NCBI GenBank assembly: GCA_046726955.1 | Contig: JBKPBQ010000173.1 | Span: 1-14,655 of the forward strand | DNA: 14,655 nucleotides | Direction: 5' to 3' | Source: CAVPGH01 sp046726955 | Lineage (GTDB): Bacteria; Acidobacteriota; Vicinamibacteria; Fen-336 | Shown: positions 6,823-13,642 of the stretch, in pieces | Numbering within the stretch: position 1 is the first letter of the stretch | Layout of the letters: every line of letters starts with the position of its first letter | The notes under the pieces: generated by a model | Seen by the model: the letters and a program-made list of their open reading frames with translations, nothing else | What the model was told of the DNA's origin: nothing | The model's database searches: none | Position numbers and translations under genes: made by a program

Positions 6823-6868
6823 GCGCATCGTCCCCGCTCGCGCACGTGTCGTAGAATGGAAGTTGACG

Positions 6869-7666
6869 ATGCGCCGCGAGCGGTTGCTCCTTCCGACCAT
6901 CGTCGCCCTCGCCTTCGCCACCACCCCCGCTCCCGCCCAGGACCTGAAGGAAGTGCAGACGCGGGGCGAGCTGTGCGTGCTCTCGGTGCACGGCAACCCC
7001 TACTTCATCGCCTTCGAGACGGGGGCGCCCCCGGGCTTCGAGCGGGAGATCCTGGACGGCTTCGCCCGCCTCAAGGGAGTCAAGGTCAAGCTCGTTCCCA
7101 TCGCGACCTGGGAGGCGCTCATCCCCGCGCTCCTCGCCGGCAAGGGCGATCTCGTGGGGGGCGGACTCACCGTCACGGAGGCGCGCAAGAGCCAGGTCGA
7201 CTTCACGGTCGAGGTCTTCCCCACCCGCAACGTCGTGCTCACGCGCAGGCCGCACCGCGTGGTGACGACGCTCGACGAGCTGCGACAGGAGAGGGTGGGC
7301 ACGATCAAGGGCACGAGCCTCGCCCAGACCGTGGCCGACGCGAAGGTCCCGCCGAAGAACGTGGACGACGGCGTCGACCCCGCCGCCTTCGGGGAAGCGA
7401 TCAAGTCGGGGCGCGTGACGGCGCTCGTGGACGGAGTCGAGGACGCGCTCCTGCTCCGGCAGAAGGACCCTGAGCTCCAGCTCGGGCTCTTCCTGGGGAC
7501 GAAGGAGAGCCTGGCCTTCGCGGTGCGCAAGGACGCGCCGGAGCTGCGCCAGGCTCTCGACGAGTACCTCTCGAACTTCCGAAGGACCGCGTCGTGGAAC
7601 CGGCTGCTCGTGACCTACTTCGGCGAGGACGCCATCGAGGTGCTGAAGCGCGCCCGCTCGGAGTGA
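6869..7666 (+). CDS. Periplasmic solute-binding protein, family 3 (SBP_bac_3)
   Basis: A 265-residue exported protein of the polar-amino-acid-binding type. Its signal peptide is short: basic MRRER, core LLLPTIVALAFATT, cleavage APA-Q near residue 24. The two-lobed family-3 fold is indicated by PPGFEREILDGFA (55-67) and GDLVGGGLTVTEARKSQVDF (93-112), whose Arg106 corresponds to the residue gripping the ligand carboxylate in amino-acid binders. LVDGVEDALLL (186-196) carries Asp188, which may contact a ligand amino group. I chose ATG 6869 because it has GGAAG six bases upstream and leaves a clean signal peptide; in-frame ATG 6815 would add 18 residues overlapping the EAL gene's end. No ABC permease or ATPase gene is adjacent. 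Co-directional with the EAL gene, it might sense as well as transport. The ligand is unknown. Confidence 0.9.
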   Translation: MRRERLLLPTIVALAFATTPAPAQDLKEVQTRGELCVLSVHGNPYFIAFETGAPPGFEREILDGFARLKGVKVKLVPIATWEALIPALLAGKGDLVGGGLTVTEARKSQVDFTVEVFPTRNVVLTRRPHRVVTTLDELRQERVGTIKGTSLAQTVADAKVPPKNVDDGVDPAAFGEAIKSGRVTALVDGVEDALLLRQKDPELQLGLFLGTKESLAFAVRKDAPELRQALDEYLSNFRRTASWNRLLVTYFGEDAIEVLKRARSE

Positions 7667-7737
7667 GCGCCGCTTCCGCCTGAAACGCTCGCAGCACGGA
7701 CGGCCGGGAGGCCCTGGCCCGCGGACCGAAGCGCCCT

Positions 7738-7743
7738 TATACT
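7738..7743 (+). promoter_or_regulatory. Possible -10 box ahead of the symporter gene
   Basis: TATACT (5 of 6 to TATAAT) lies 30 bases before GTG 7774, giving a leader of about 25 nt that keeps the GAGGGTG ribosome site at 7763-7769. No good -35 hexamer is seen 16-18 bp upstream. The 107-nt gap is the largest within the plus-strand group, consistent with a separate promoter. Confidence 0.35.
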
Positions 7744-7773
7744 GCGCCGCCCGTTCCACCGCGAGGGTGACCA

Positions 7774-9618
7774 GTGCACCTGAAGACGCTCGACGTCGCC
7801 ATCGTCGTCGCCTACCTGCTCGCCTCGGTCGCCGTGGGGTACTGGGTCTCCCACCGCGCCTCCAAGGACCTCCGCTCCTACTTCCTCGGCGGCAACGTGA
7901 TGCCCTGGTACGTGCTCGGCGTCTCCGACGCCTCGGGCATGTTCGACATCGCGGGGACGATGTGGCTCGTCTACATCATGTTCGTCTACGGGCTGAAGAG
8001 CGTGTGGATCCCCTGGGTGTGGCCGGTCTTCAACCAGGTCTTCCTGATGGTCTACCTCTCGGCGTGGCTGCGGCGCTCGAACGCGATGACGGGAGCCGAG
8101 TGGATCGAGACGCGCTTCGGCCGGGGCAAGGGCGCGCAGCTCTCCCACATCGTGGTCGTCGTCTTCGCCCTCGTGAGCGTCGTGGGCTTCCTTTCGTACG
8201 CGTTCAAGGGGATCGGAAAGTTCGCCACCGACTTTCTCCCCTGGTCGCTCTCCGCCAACGAGTACGCGCTCATCCTCATGGCCATCACGACCTTCTACGT
8301 CGTGAAGGGCGGCATGTTCAGCGTCGTGATCACGGAGGTCATCCAGTTCTGCATCCTCTCCGTGGCCTCGATCGCCCTCGGCCTCATCGCCATGACCAAG
8401 GTGTCGCCGGAGATGCTGCGGCGGGTGGTGCCCGCAGGATGGGAGGACCTGTTCTTCGGCTGGAAGCTCGACCTCGACTGGGGGGCGCTCATCCCGGCGG
8501 TGAACGACAAGATCGCGGCCGACGGCTACAGCTACTTCGGGATCTTCTTCATGATGCTGCTCTTCAAGGGCTTCCTCGTGAGCGCGGCGGGGCCCGCCCC
8601 CAACTACGACATGCAGCGCATCCTCTCCACGCGGAGCCCGCGCGAGGCCTCGCTCATGAACGCGTGGGTCAACGTCGTGCTGATCTTCCCCCGCTACTTC
8701 ATGATCACCGGCCTCACCATCCTCGCCCTCGTCTTCTACAGCGACGCCATCCGGGGCATGGGCACGAGCATCGACTTCGAGATGGTGCTTCCCTACGCCC
8801 TCGACCGCTTCGTGCCGAGCGGGCTCCAGGGCCTCCTCATCGCGGGGCTACTCGCCGCCTTCATGTCCAACTTCGCGGCCACCGTGAACGCCGCCCCGCC
8901 CTACATCGTCAACGACCTCTACAAGCGCTTCGTCAACCCGAAGGCGAGCCAGCGGACGTACGTCCGCATGAGCTACGCGGCCTCCCTCGCGGTCGTGGTC
9001 GTGGGGGTGACCGTCGGCTTCTACGTCGAGTCGATCAACGAGGTGATCCAGTGGATCACGGCCGCCCTCTGGGGTGGCTACACCGCGTCCAACGTCCTCA
9101 AGTGGTACTGGTGGCGCTTCAACGGGTACGGCTACTTCTGGGGCATGGTCGCGGGGATCGGGGCTTCGCTGCTCCTCCTCCTGGCCCAGCACCTCGGGCT
9201 GACGACGATCTCCGCGCTCAACGCGTTCCCGTTGATCCTGGTCCTTTCCCTCGCGGGCTGCTTCGCGGCGACCCTGCTCACCAAGCCGGACGACGAGGAG
9301 GTGCTGAAGGCCTTCTACAAGCGCGTGCGGCCCTGGGGCTTCTGGGGCCCGATCCTCGCTCGCGTGCGCGAGGAGGATCCGTCCTTCGAGCCCAACCGGG
9401 ACTTCGGACGCGACATGTTCAACATCCTCGTCGGGATGTGCTGGCAGACGAGCCTCGTCGTGTTCCCGGTCTGCCTGGTGACCCGCAGGTTCGACAAGGC
9501 CCTGGTGGCGTTGGCGGTCGTGGTCGCGACTGCTATCGTCCTGAAGTTCACGTGGTACGACCACCTCGAGCGCCGGGAGATCGCGGCCGAGCCGGACCTC
9601 GACCGGTTGCGGGCCTAG
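7774..9618 (+). CDS. Sodium:solute symporter (SSS family)
   Basis: A 614-residue polytopic membrane protein with roughly 13-15 hydrophobic segments, slightly above typical SSS length. Family features: the opening TM and loop (VGYWVSHRASKDLRSYFLGG, then VMPWYVLGVSDASGMFD), GAEWIETRFGRG in the first third, the conserved core around residues 358-385 (IAGLLAAFMSNFAATVNAAP, then NDLYKRF), and a C-terminal cytoplasmic stretch (KPDDEEVLKAFYKRVRPWGF) before the last helices. SSS proteins use the LeuT fold to import sugars, amino acids or organic acids with Na+; the substrate cannot be read here. Aromatic-rich WPWVWP and KWYWWRF segments are notable. Start GTG 7774 has GAGG seven bases upstream. Its TAG stop shares the CTAG tetramer with the convergent FHA gene's stop. 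The family assignment is secure. Confidence 0.95.
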   Translation: MHLKTLDVAIVVAYLLASVAVGYWVSHRASKDLRSYFLGGNVMPWYVLGVSDASGMFDIAGTMWLVYIMFVYGLKSVWIPWVWPVFNQVFLMVYLSAWLRRSNAMTGAEWIETRFGRGKGAQLSHIVVVVFALVSVVGFLSYAFKGIGKFATDFLPWSLSANEYALILMAITTFYVVKGGMFSVVITEVIQFCILSVASIALGLIAMTKVSPEMLRRVVPAGWEDLFFGWKLDLDWGALIPAVNDKIAADGYSYFGIFFMMLLFKGFLVSAAGPAPNYDMQRILSTRSPREASLMNAWVNVVLIFPRYFMITGLTILALVFYSDAIRGMGTSIDFEMVLPYALDRFVPSGLQGLLIAGLLAAFMSNFAATVNAAPPYIVNDLYKRFVNPKASQRTYVRMSYAASLAVVVVGVTVGFYVESINEVIQWITAALWGGYTASNVLKWYWWRFNGYGYFWGMVAGIGASLLLLLAQHLGLTTISALNAFPLILVLSLAGCFAATLLTKPDDEEVLKAFYKRVRPWGFWGPILARVREEDPSFEPNRDFGRDMFNILVGMCWQTSLVVFPVCLVTRRFDKALVALAVVVATAIVLKFTWYDHLERREIAAEPDLDRLRA

Positions 9619-9947
9619 ACGCCCCCCGCCACCGGATCCGGCCCCTCCGCCACGAACAGGCAGCGCGCGCGGCCGAAGCGCAGCTCGTCGCCGTGGCGCA
9701 GCACGCGCTCGTGGACGATCTCACCGTTCACGCGGGTGAGGTTCGTGGAGCCGAGGTCGAAGACGACGTAGCCGCCGTCCCGCCGCTCCAGGCGGGCGTG
9801 AGCCCGCGACACGAGGGGCTCGTCCACGCGGATGTCCGCGCTCTCATCCCGGCCCACGGTCAGGATGTCCGCGGCGAGGGGGAAGGCCACGCGCGAGCCG
9901 TCCTTCCGCTCCCAGACGAGGCGCGGGCCGCCGGCCGTAGCGCTCAG
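9615..9947 (-). CDS. Small FHA-domain protein (phosphothreonine reader)
   Basis: A 110-residue protein that is essentially one forkhead-associated domain. Phosphothreonine-binding residues are intact: Gly32-Arg33 (TVGRDES), Ser47-Arg48-x-His50 (VSRAHARLE), and the DLGSTNLTRVNG loop (64-75) with Asn69 and Asn74. It should bind pThr peptides in the cytoplasm. The first strand (PRLVWERKDG, 8-17) lies upstream of the first standard start codon (GTG 9890), so translation should begin earlier. The only candidate is CTG 9947, forming a CTGA overlap with the TGA of the upstream PEGA-PDZ-TPR gene and preceded by GGGGCGGG. It is the last gene of the right operon. A membrane PEGA protein at the operon's upstream end, possibly kinase-linked, is a natural partner. 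Single FHA proteins often act as adaptors in Ser/Thr kinase signalling. Confidence 0.88.
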   Translation of the reverse strand: MSATAGGPRLVWERKDGSRVAFPLAADILTVGRDESADIRVDEPLVSRAHARLERRDGGYVVFDLGSTNLTRVNGEIVHERVLRHGDELRFGRARCLFVAEGPDPVAGGV

Positions 9948-12130
9948 GACCCGCCCCGACGCGCGGCCAGCGGGGCCACCGCCGGGCCGTCGTTGTTGAT
10001 GAGCGTCGCGTCCTTGAAGCCGGCGGCGGCGCGATAGGCCTCGAGCGCCTGCGTCTTGTAGCTCAGCTTCTCGAGGGCGAGGCCGAGGTAGTAGAGCGCC
10101 GTGCCCTGCGACACCCCCGGCCGCGTGGGCAGCTCCGTCTTCACCTTCATCAGGTAGTCGTGGGCGGCCGCGTAGTCCTGGAAGTGCATGGCCGCGATCG
10201 CGAGGTTGAGCCCCGCGAAGGCCGCCTGCTCGGTGCCCGGGTATCCCTCCACCTGCGCGCGGAGGTCCATCATGACCTTGTTGTAGAGAAGGCTCGGGTC
10301 GAAGAGCGGAATCTCCTGGGGCGTCTGGCCGAGCGTCATCTCGACCACGCGCGGCCCCGTGCTCCCCTTGAGGTGCAGCGCCAGCCGGTCCTTCGGCTTC
10401 TTCGCCGCCACCGCGTCCAGGAGGTCGGTGGTGCGCGTAACCGGCTTGCCGTCGGCCGCCGTCACCAGCTCGCCCGCCTGCACACCCGCCTCCGCCGCCG
10501 GACTGCCCGCCACCACACGGAGCACCGGCACGCCGTCGGAGAACAGCTGCGTGTCCACGGTGATGATGCCGCTCCACGGCCGGTAGCTCGTGACCTTCTG
10601 GTCCACCCGGGCGAGGAAGGGGCCGTAGGACGCGGCCTCTCCGAACGTCACCGGCCACGCGTCGGCCACGACGTTTCCGGCGGCCAGCAAGTTCAGGTTC
10701 GCGGTGCGCTGCAGCCGCTCCTCCGGGAGCACGGCGACGAGGAAGCCCTGCACCTCGTCGAGGGCCGCGGCGAGCTTCTCCGTAACCTTGCGCACGAGGT
10801 CGGCGTCGGTCCCCGCTCCCGGCACGAGGCTCTTCCTCGTGACCTTCTCCTGCTCGAGGATGCGGTCCACGATCTCCCGCGGGGCGGCAATGAAGTTCAG
10901 GCTGGAGATCCGGCCGAGGTTCTCCCGGATCCGGTCGTCCGCGTCGGCGAGGTTGCGCTCTCCCGCCGGCGTCTCCGCCACCACCCCCAGGAATGCCAGG
11001 GTCGGACGGATCGGGCAGTCCAGGCTCACCGCCTCGTCCTTGCCGAGCACGAGGTCCTTGATGAACTTCCCCGCCGCGTGCTTGACCTCCACCCGCACCT
11101 TGCCCGTGCAGATGCCCCCGATCTCCGCCGGGGTCACGCCCTTGGCCTCGCCGTTCAGGAAGATCTTGGCCCCCGGTGGATCGGAGACGAGTCGCAACGA
11201 CGCGAGCGAGTCCTCGAGCCGCACCGGATCCGCCTCGTAGTCCTGGGCAAGGCTCGTGTCGAGCGTGCGCTTCACCGTCTCGTAGCACTTCCGCCGGAAC
11301 TCGATCGAGTGCGTGCCGAGGGCGAGGTTCGCGATCTCAGTGCGCGCGGAGGCGCGGCCGGGATCGAGCCCTCTCGCCCGTACTCCCTCGAGAAGATCAG
11401 GAGCGAGGTTGCCCGCAGTGGTGACCTTGGGCTCGCCGTCGATCCACACCTCGACCCCCGCCGGCTCCGTCACGAAGAAGACGCTGGCCAGCGTGCGCAC
11501 GAGCTCGAACTGCAGGCTCTCCGTGGCCCGCGGCGCGAGGCTCAGGGGCCGGGTCTCGGTGCGATAGCCCTCCTTCGCGACCTCCACCACGTAGTCCCCG
11601 GCGAGCACCTCGAGCGGGAAGAAGTCCGTGAGGCCGAGCTCGACGCGGGTGTCCCCCGCGCCCACGAGCGTCACCTTGGCCGCCGCGGGCTTGCTCGCCA
11701 CGGCCACGTAGCCCACGAGCTGCTTCTTGACCGAGTTGAAGAGGTCCACGATCTTCGGCGAGACCTTCTCCTTGGAGATCGCGTACTCGGGCTGGAGCTG
11801 GACGAGGAGCCGGAAGTTCTCCGACGCCTTCTCCTGCAGGCCGATGTTGAAGTAGGCCCGCCCCCGCATCTCGTACGACTGGGCGAGGAGGTCGCGGCCG
11901 AGCGGAGGGAGCGGACCCTGCCGGCGCACCGACTCCAGGCGGGTGATGATCTCGTCGAACAGCACGATGGACCGGCTCTGCTGCGTGCCGTCGAACTCCA
12001 TCATGGCCCGCGCGAGCTGGTCCTGGGCCGCCTGGACCTCGCGCTGCGCCGCGTCCGAAGCGGGCTGCGCCCACGTGCGAGCCGCCCCCAGCAGCAGGAA
12101 GAGAACGACTGCACTCCCTCGCCTCGCCAT
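9944..12130 (-). CDS. Exported PEGA-PDZ-TPR scaffold protein
   Basis: A 728-residue secreted protein. Signal peptide: MARRG, core SAVVLFLLLGAA, cleavage after TWA near residue 21. Domains: a helical TPR-like region (25-115); PEGA-type beta modules at about 138-210 (AGDYVVEVAKEGYRTE), 212-305 (TEPAGVEVWIDGEP) and 308-373 (SDPPGAKIFLNGEAKGVTPA); an unassigned domain 375-525; a PDZ domain 530-600 (VVAGSPAAEAGVQAGELVTA); and C-terminal TPRs 635-705 (AAFAGLNLAIAAMHFQDYAA). Three cysteines (282, 341, 372) could form a disulphide. PEGA and PDZ modules are protein or cell-wall contact domains, so a periplasmic scaffold is likely; no enzyme motif is seen. ATG 12130 has GGAGG at an ideal six-base spacing. 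ATG 12154, eight codons upstream, is the alternative but lacks a good ribosome site. It overlaps the FHA gene by four bases. Confidence 0.9.
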   Translation of the reverse strand: MARRGSAVVLFLLLGAARTWAQPASDAAQREVQAAQDQLARAMMEFDGTQQSRSIVLFDEIITRLESVRRQGPLPPLGRDLLAQSYEMRGRAYFNIGLQEKASENFRLLVQLQPEYAISKEKVSPKIVDLFNSVKKQLVGYVAVASKPAAAKVTLVGAGDTRVELGLTDFFPLEVLAGDYVVEVAKEGYRTETRPLSLAPRATESLQFELVRTLASVFFVTEPAGVEVWIDGEPKVTTAGNLAPDLLEGVRARGLDPGRASARTEIANLALGTHSIEFRRKCYETVKRTLDTSLAQDYEADPVRLEDSLASLRLVSDPPGAKIFLNGEAKGVTPAEIGGICTGKVRVEVKHAAGKFIKDLVLGKDEAVSLDCPIRPTLAFLGVVAETPAGERNLADADDRIRENLGRISSLNFIAAPREIVDRILEQEKVTRKSLVPGAGTDADLVRKVTEKLAAALDEVQGFLVAVLPEERLQRTANLNLLAAGNVVADAWPVTFGEAASYGPFLARVDQKVTSYRPWSGIITVDTQLFSDGVPVLRVVAGSPAAEAGVQAGELVTAADGKPVTRTTDLLDAVAAKKPKDRLALHLKGSTGPRVVEMTLGQTPQEIPLFDPSLLYNKVMMDLRAQVEGYPGTEQAAFAGLNLAIAAMHFQDYAAAHDYLMKVKTELPTRPGVSQGTALYYLGLALEKLSYKTQALEAYRAAAGFKDATLINNDGPAVAPLAARRGGS

Positions 12131-12136
12131 CACCGG

Positions 12137-12141
12137 CCTCC
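12137..12141 (-). promoter_or_regulatory. Ribosome binding site deciding the PEGA-PDZ-TPR gene start
   Basis: GGAGG on the minus strand, six bases ahead of ATG 12130. It lies downstream of the alternative ATG 12154 and therefore supports the shorter protein, whose signal peptide then has a conventional short basic start. Confidence 0.7.
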
Positions 12142-12155
12142 GCGAAGAGCTCATC

Positions 12156-13640
12156 CTAACGGAAGCGCAGCACCTTCTCGGCGCGGTCGTCGTAGACGAG
12201 GACGGCGCCGTCGGAGCCGAGGGTGAGCGCGCGCGGCTTGCGCATCTCGGGGACGGCGAGCGTCGCCAGAAGCTGGCCCTTCTCGTTGAAGACCTGCACG
12301 CCGCCTTCCTCGTCCGCCACGTACGTGTTGCGGAAGGGGTCGACGGCGGCGTCCACCGGCTTCTTGAGGCCGGCGGGGCCGACGGTCCGCAGGACCTTGC
12401 CCGTCTCGTCGAGGACGCGGATCGTCTTCTCCTCCCTGTCGAGGAGGACGATCCCTCCCTCGCCGTCCAGGAACATGCGCGTGATCTCGCGCTCCTTCGT
12501 GTCCTTCTCGGGGAACGTCCCGAGGTACTCCAGCTTCGCGTCGAAGCGGTAGACCTTCTTCCGCTTCTCGTCGGCCACGAGGATCGTGCCGTTCGGCGTC
12601 ACGACGGCAGAGAGGATGCGCTCGAGGGGCTCGGGCACTCCCCCCAGCTTGTCGGACGGCAAGCCGAAGGACTTCACGTCCTTCGGCCCGATGCGCACGG
12701 CGGTCTTGGCCGCGACTACGACCTCGCCCTTCGGCGTCAGGGAGAGAGCGCGGGGCTCTTCCGCGCTGACGGTCGCGCTCGGCTTGCCCGCGGCGTCGTA
12801 GGGCACGACCGACTTCGCCTTCTCGGAGGCGATCCAGAACGTCCCTCCCGGTGCCAGGAGCACGGCGCGGACGTCCTTGAGCACGTCGCCCGCGCCCACG
12901 GAGTAGCCGGAGTCGAGGGCGAAGGTGGGTTTTCCCGTGCCGAACAAGCGGTAGAGCGCCGTCGTCCGGTCGAGCGCGGTCTTCGCCCACTCGCTCTGCG
13001 GAAAGCGGTTCCGGACCTGCTGGAACTCTTCCATCGCCCCCCGCGGCTCTCCGAGCAGGGCCAGGCACTGGCCAACCTGGAACTGCGCCGCCGCCGCCGC
13101 CTCGCTGCTCGGGTACTCGAGGAAGACGCGGCGGCTCACGTCCACCGCTTCCGCGAGCCGGCCCGCCCGGCGGTGGACGAGGCCCATGGCCTGGAGCGCG
13201 AAGGGCACCCAGTCGCTGCGCGGATAGAGGTTCTGCACGCGCGTGAACTGCGCGAGCGCGTCGTCGAGGTCGGCGGAGGTGATGGCGCGGTTGAGGCTCA
13301 GGAGCCCGAGGTAGTAGTAGGCGCCGGGCGCGCCCGCGCTCTGCGGATACTGCTTGGCGACCTGCTCGAAGCTGGCCCGCGCCTTCTCCGTGTCGCTCTC
13401 TACGTCCATGCGGTAGCGCCCGATCTCGAGCAGCGCCTGGTCCACGGAGTCCGAGTTCGGAAAGCTCGTGGTGATGATGTTGAAGTTCTCGAGGGCCTGC
13501 TTGAGCTGGCCCTTCGCCCGATACGCCCGGCCGTCGTCGAGCAGCCGGCGCGCCTGGGCGTTCGGGCTGTCCTGGGTGGCAGCGGGAAGGGCGAGAGCGA
13601 GGCAGACGAGGGTGATCGGGGCGGCGTGGCGGAGCGACAC
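12156..13640 (-). CDS. Exported TPR plus NHL-type beta-propeller protein
   Basis: A 494-residue secreted protein. Signal peptide: VSLRHAAPITLVCLALALPA with cleavage near ATQ-D (about 23). Residues 27-230 contain about five TPR-like hairpins, each ending in a -YP/FP-S turn (SFPNSD, QYPQSA, LYPRSD, EYPSSE, RFPQSE); this resembles YbgF/BamD-like periplasmic TPRs. Residues 255-494 form a beta-propeller of NHL type, with repeated blades such as VVTPNGTILVADEKRKKVYR, DGEGGIVLLDREEKTIRVLD, DPFRNTYVADEEGGVQVFNE and SDGAVLVYDDRAEKVLRF. No catalytic motif; a protein- or glycan-binding scaffold is likely. GTG 13640 is two bases after the upstream stop and has AAGGA ahead; open sequence further upstream mirrors the previous gene. 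The next gene begins 25 nt after its TAG. Confidence 0.9.
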   Translation of the reverse strand: MSLRHAAPITLVCLALALPAATQDSPNAQARRLLDDGRAYRAKGQLKQALENFNIITTSFPNSDSVDQALLEIGRYRMDVESDTEKARASFEQVAKQYPQSAGAPGAYYYLGLLSLNRAITSADLDDALAQFTRVQNLYPRSDWVPFALQAMGLVHRRAGRLAEAVDVSRRVFLEYPSSEAAAAAQFQVGQCLALLGEPRGAMEEFQQVRNRFPQSEWAKTALDRTTALYRLFGTGKPTFALDSGYSVGAGDVLKDVRAVLLAPGGTFWIASEKAKSVVPYDAAGKPSATVSAEEPRALSLTPKGEVVVAAKTAVRIGPKDVKSFGLPSDKLGGVPEPLERILSAVVTPNGTILVADEKRKKVYRFDAKLEYLGTFPEKDTKEREITRMFLDGEGGIVLLDREEKTIRVLDETGKVLRTVGPAGLKKPVDAAVDPFRNTYVADEEGGVQVFNEKGQLLATLAVPEMRKPRALTLGSDGAVLVYDDRAEKVLRFR

Positions 13641-13642
13641 GC

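Noticed and set aside
6852..6857. TAGAAT as a promoter -10 box for the solute-binding protein gene
   Set aside because: A start of transcription about seven bases downstream would leave the GGAAG ribosome site (6858-6862) outside the mRNA, so cotranscription with the EAL gene is more likely.
5626..6996. Minus-strand frame opposite the EAL gene
   Set aside because: Antisense of a gene with complete catalytic motifs; Val/His/Arg/Glu-rich shadow composition.
7698..7724. GC-rich self-complementary stretch after the solute-binding protein gene as a terminator
   Set aside because: The pairing (GGGAGGCCC against GGCCC repeats) is short and irregular and no T-tract follows, so it does not meet the pattern of an intrinsic terminator.
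7767..10037. Very long plus-strand frame across the symporter and FHA genes
   Set aside because: It is an out-of-frame reading of the symporter (Arg/Gly/Pro/His rich) followed by antisense of the FHA gene. High GC removes stop codons, so length alone is not evidence.
10160..12226. Long plus-strand frame opposite the PEGA-PDZ-TPR gene
   Set aside because: Antisense mirror of a gene with a signal peptide, PEGA, PDZ and TPR features; it has low-complexity Arg/Glu/His content and no recognisable domain. The same holds for 11943-13646.
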